From contig JBJYWI010000065.1 of NCBI GenBank assembly GCA_046259385.1, positions 1 through 5,926 of the forward strand: DNA of 5,926 bases. The letters are read 5' to 3'. Position numbers and translations under genes: made by a program. The DNA is from CAVWDI01 sp046259385 (GTDB lineage Bacteria; Chloroflexota; Anaerolineae; Anaerolineales; UBA4823). Under the pieces are notes generated by a model. The model saw nothing but the letters and a program-made list of their open reading frames with translations, was not told the DNA's origin and did not search any database. Shown here one piece after another: positions 4,921 through 5,926 of the stretch. Each line of letters begins with the position of its first letter. Position 1 is the first letter of the stretch.

Positions 4921-4983
4921 TGTTCCAGCTCTGTTTGTTGGATGATAAAATCGAATCTATTGATAATCAAGTAACGCCCAAGT

Positions 4984-5022
4984 TACCTATTCCTGTTTAG
5001 GTATATATTCCCAGCATAGGTA
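4984..5022 (+). promoter_or_regulatory. TACCTA/TAGGTA inverted repeat plus a direct copy, close to the MFS start
   Basis: TACCTA (4984-4989) and TAGGTA (4998-5003) form an inverted repeat with an eight-base centre, and TAGGTA recurs at 5017-5022. The AT-rich TATATATTC at 5002-5010 between the copies could serve as a -10 region, although a good -35 at proper spacing is not evident. This looks like the control region of the MFS gene, separate from the upstream operon. Confidence 0.4.
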
Positions 5023-5033
5023 GTGTTGCATTT

Positions 5034-5926
5034 ATGGATAGAAAACAATTATTCCCAATTTTGCTGATCATTTTTACGAATATCCTCGGGGCTGGCGTAA
5101 TTATCCCCATCCTCCCACTTTACGCCGAGGGAGAATTCCAAGGTAGTGTTTTTCAGATCACACTCCTGTCTTCGGTATTCTTTGGGGCACAGTTTTTAGC
5201 AGCACCGGTGCTGGGACGATTGTCGGACCGTCATGGACGAAGACCTATTTTGATCCTCAGTCAGATGGGAACAGTGCTCGCATTTATCCTGTTCATCCTG
5301 GCGGGTCCGCTGGGCCAGCAGATCGATAAGTTGAGGCTGGGACTGCCAATAACCGGTGGTATGGTGATGTTGTTCATCGCCCGAGCCCTTGATGGAATCA
5401 CAGGGGGGAATATTACGACGGCACAGGCATACGTCAGTGATATCACAGACGATATTAACCGCACCCAGGGATTAGGTTATTTACAGGCAGCCTTTGGTGC
5501 TGGTTTCATCTTCGGGCCGGCTTTTGGTGGTGTACTGAGCAGGTTTGGCGTCGTCGCACCTTTTATCGGGGCAACTATCATCACTGCGGGTACTCTGACG
5601 TTGACCATATTCACACTGAAGGAGTCGTTGCCCCCAGAAGAAAGAGAAATATCCGGTGTGCCCAAGAAGCTGCGGACGAGGGAGAAGGTCAAAATTTTCT
5701 CGGTTCCAGCCCTGCCGATCATTCTGGTCATCGGGTTTGTTGCTTCCCTGGCATTCTCCGCACTTCCAGCGATCTTTTCTTTATACGCAGATGATGTGAT
5801 TTTCCAGCAAGCAGCCCAGGCAGGTGCCTACATCGGTTTGATGCTGGCATTCAACGGCATGTTCCAGGTCATCACGCAGATCAGCCTGCTGCGGCCTCTG
5901 ATCCAGAAATTCGGCGAGCGCCGTGT
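5034..5926 (+). CDS. MFS drug/metabolite exporter, TetA-like (DHA1 type), N-terminal 297 residues, truncated at the right edge
   Basis: Inner-membrane transporter expected to export a substrate in exchange for protons. The frame is open to the window edge; about 100 residues of a roughly 400-residue protein are missing. The first helix is LFPILLIIFTNILGAGVIIPILPLY (residues 6-30), followed by about seven more hydrophobic segments. MFS motif A is exact: G61-R-L-S-D65-R-H-G-R-R-P71. R117 fits the motif B arginine (ARALDGITGGN), and the motif C region of antiporters is GAGFIFGPAFGG (155-166). The central loop after helix 6 is charged (PPEERE, KKLRTREK), as usual. ATG 5034 is the only standard start after an in-frame TAG at 4998-5000; the nearest ribosome-like AGG (5018-5020) is 13 bases away, so translation may be weak. 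A 355-base spacer separates it from the operon. Substrate is not predictable from sequence; export of arsenite or an organoarsenical is only a guess from context. Confidence 0.9.
   Translation, partial: MDRKQLFPILLIIFTNILGAGVIIPILPLYAEGEFQGSVFQITLLSSVFFGAQFLAAPVLGRLSDRHGRRPILILSQMGTVLAFILFILAGPLGQQIDKLRLGLPITGGMVMLFIARALDGITGGNITTAQAYVSDITDDINRTQGLGYLQAAFGAGFIFGPAFGGVLSRFGVVAPFIGATIITAGTLTLTIFTLKESLPPEEREISGVPKKLRTREKVKIFSVPALPIILVIGFVASLAFSALPAIFSLYADDVIFQQAAQAGAYIGLMLAFNGMFQVITQISLLRPLIQKFGERR

Larger units (their letters stand above)
4679..5033. other. Gene-poor spacer between the operon and the MFS gene
   Basis: About 355 bases with no complete gene. From left to right it holds a weak terminator candidate (4690-4709), a 12-base palindrome GATTTATAAATC (4708-4719), a possible diverged repeat (4853-4908) and three palindromes ahead of the MFS gene. 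Two short open stretches look protein-like but have no start. The minus-strand frame 4824-4732 (31 codons, stop at 4731-4729) ends in an amphipathic-looking EKDVAIEIIAELLAYLR. The plus-strand frame 4836-4997 (54 codons, TAG at 4998-5000) reads LCTDGDLFLKGTIVTNSSG within it. They may be decayed gene ends or chance. Confidence 0.65.

Noticed and set aside
1..5926. CRISPR array, insertion sequence or phage genes
   Set aside because: No regularly spaced repeats, transposase, integrase or terminal inverted repeats were seen.

Overview
The window is bacterial DNA from an unidentified organism. It carries a compact, thiol-rich operon that appears to be under arsenic control, set between a sulfatase gene and a transporter gene. 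An anaerobic lineage such as Chloroflexota is only a weak guess. It rests on the ArsR with a Cys-rich tail, the thioredoxin-fold protein of the TM0996/MTH895 type, and the GcvH-like and DGC-domain proteins. There is no rRNA or phylogenetic marker to test it.

Layout. Positions 1-698 (minus strand) hold the first 232 codons of a large cytoplasmic-type arylsulfatase that runs off the left edge. Positions 699-1389 are a long, very AT-rich stretch without a convincing gene. It contains a minus-strand terminator-like hairpin (957-987), a possible diverged repeat (998-1068) and, at its right end, a promoter with an overlapping imperfect palindrome that fits an ArsR operator. Positions 1390-4678 (plus strand) hold seven tightly packed genes: arsR, a thioredoxin-coupled arsenate reductase (arsC), a small CPNC thioredoxin/glutaredoxin-like protein, a GcvH-like lipoyl carrier protein, two tandem paralogous DGC-domain (putative zinc-binding) proteins, and an OsmC-like protein. 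Four of the six junctions overlap by 4 or 8 bases and the other two gaps are 42 and 55 bases, so this should be one transcription unit. Positions 4679-5033 are a second gene-poor spacer with several palindromes, a possible copy of the left repeat and short open stretches that may be gene remnants. Positions 5034-5926 hold the first 297 codons of a TetA-like MFS exporter that runs off the right edge.

How the genes may work together. ArsR has the Cys-Val-Cys As(III) site and would open the operon when arsenite (or a related thiophilic species) binds. ArsC has all three redox cysteines and would reduce arsenate through an internal disulfide that needs a thiol reductant; the adjacent CPNC protein is the obvious candidate. 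The next four products are not standard ars genes, but all belong to thiol, lipoyl or metal-binding families. No ArsB or Acr3 pump is visible. The most interesting idea here, which is inference only, is that the operon encodes a dithiol relay or arsenite-handling module built on protein-bound lipoate and Cys-rich DGC proteins. The neighbouring MFS protein could be the exporter.
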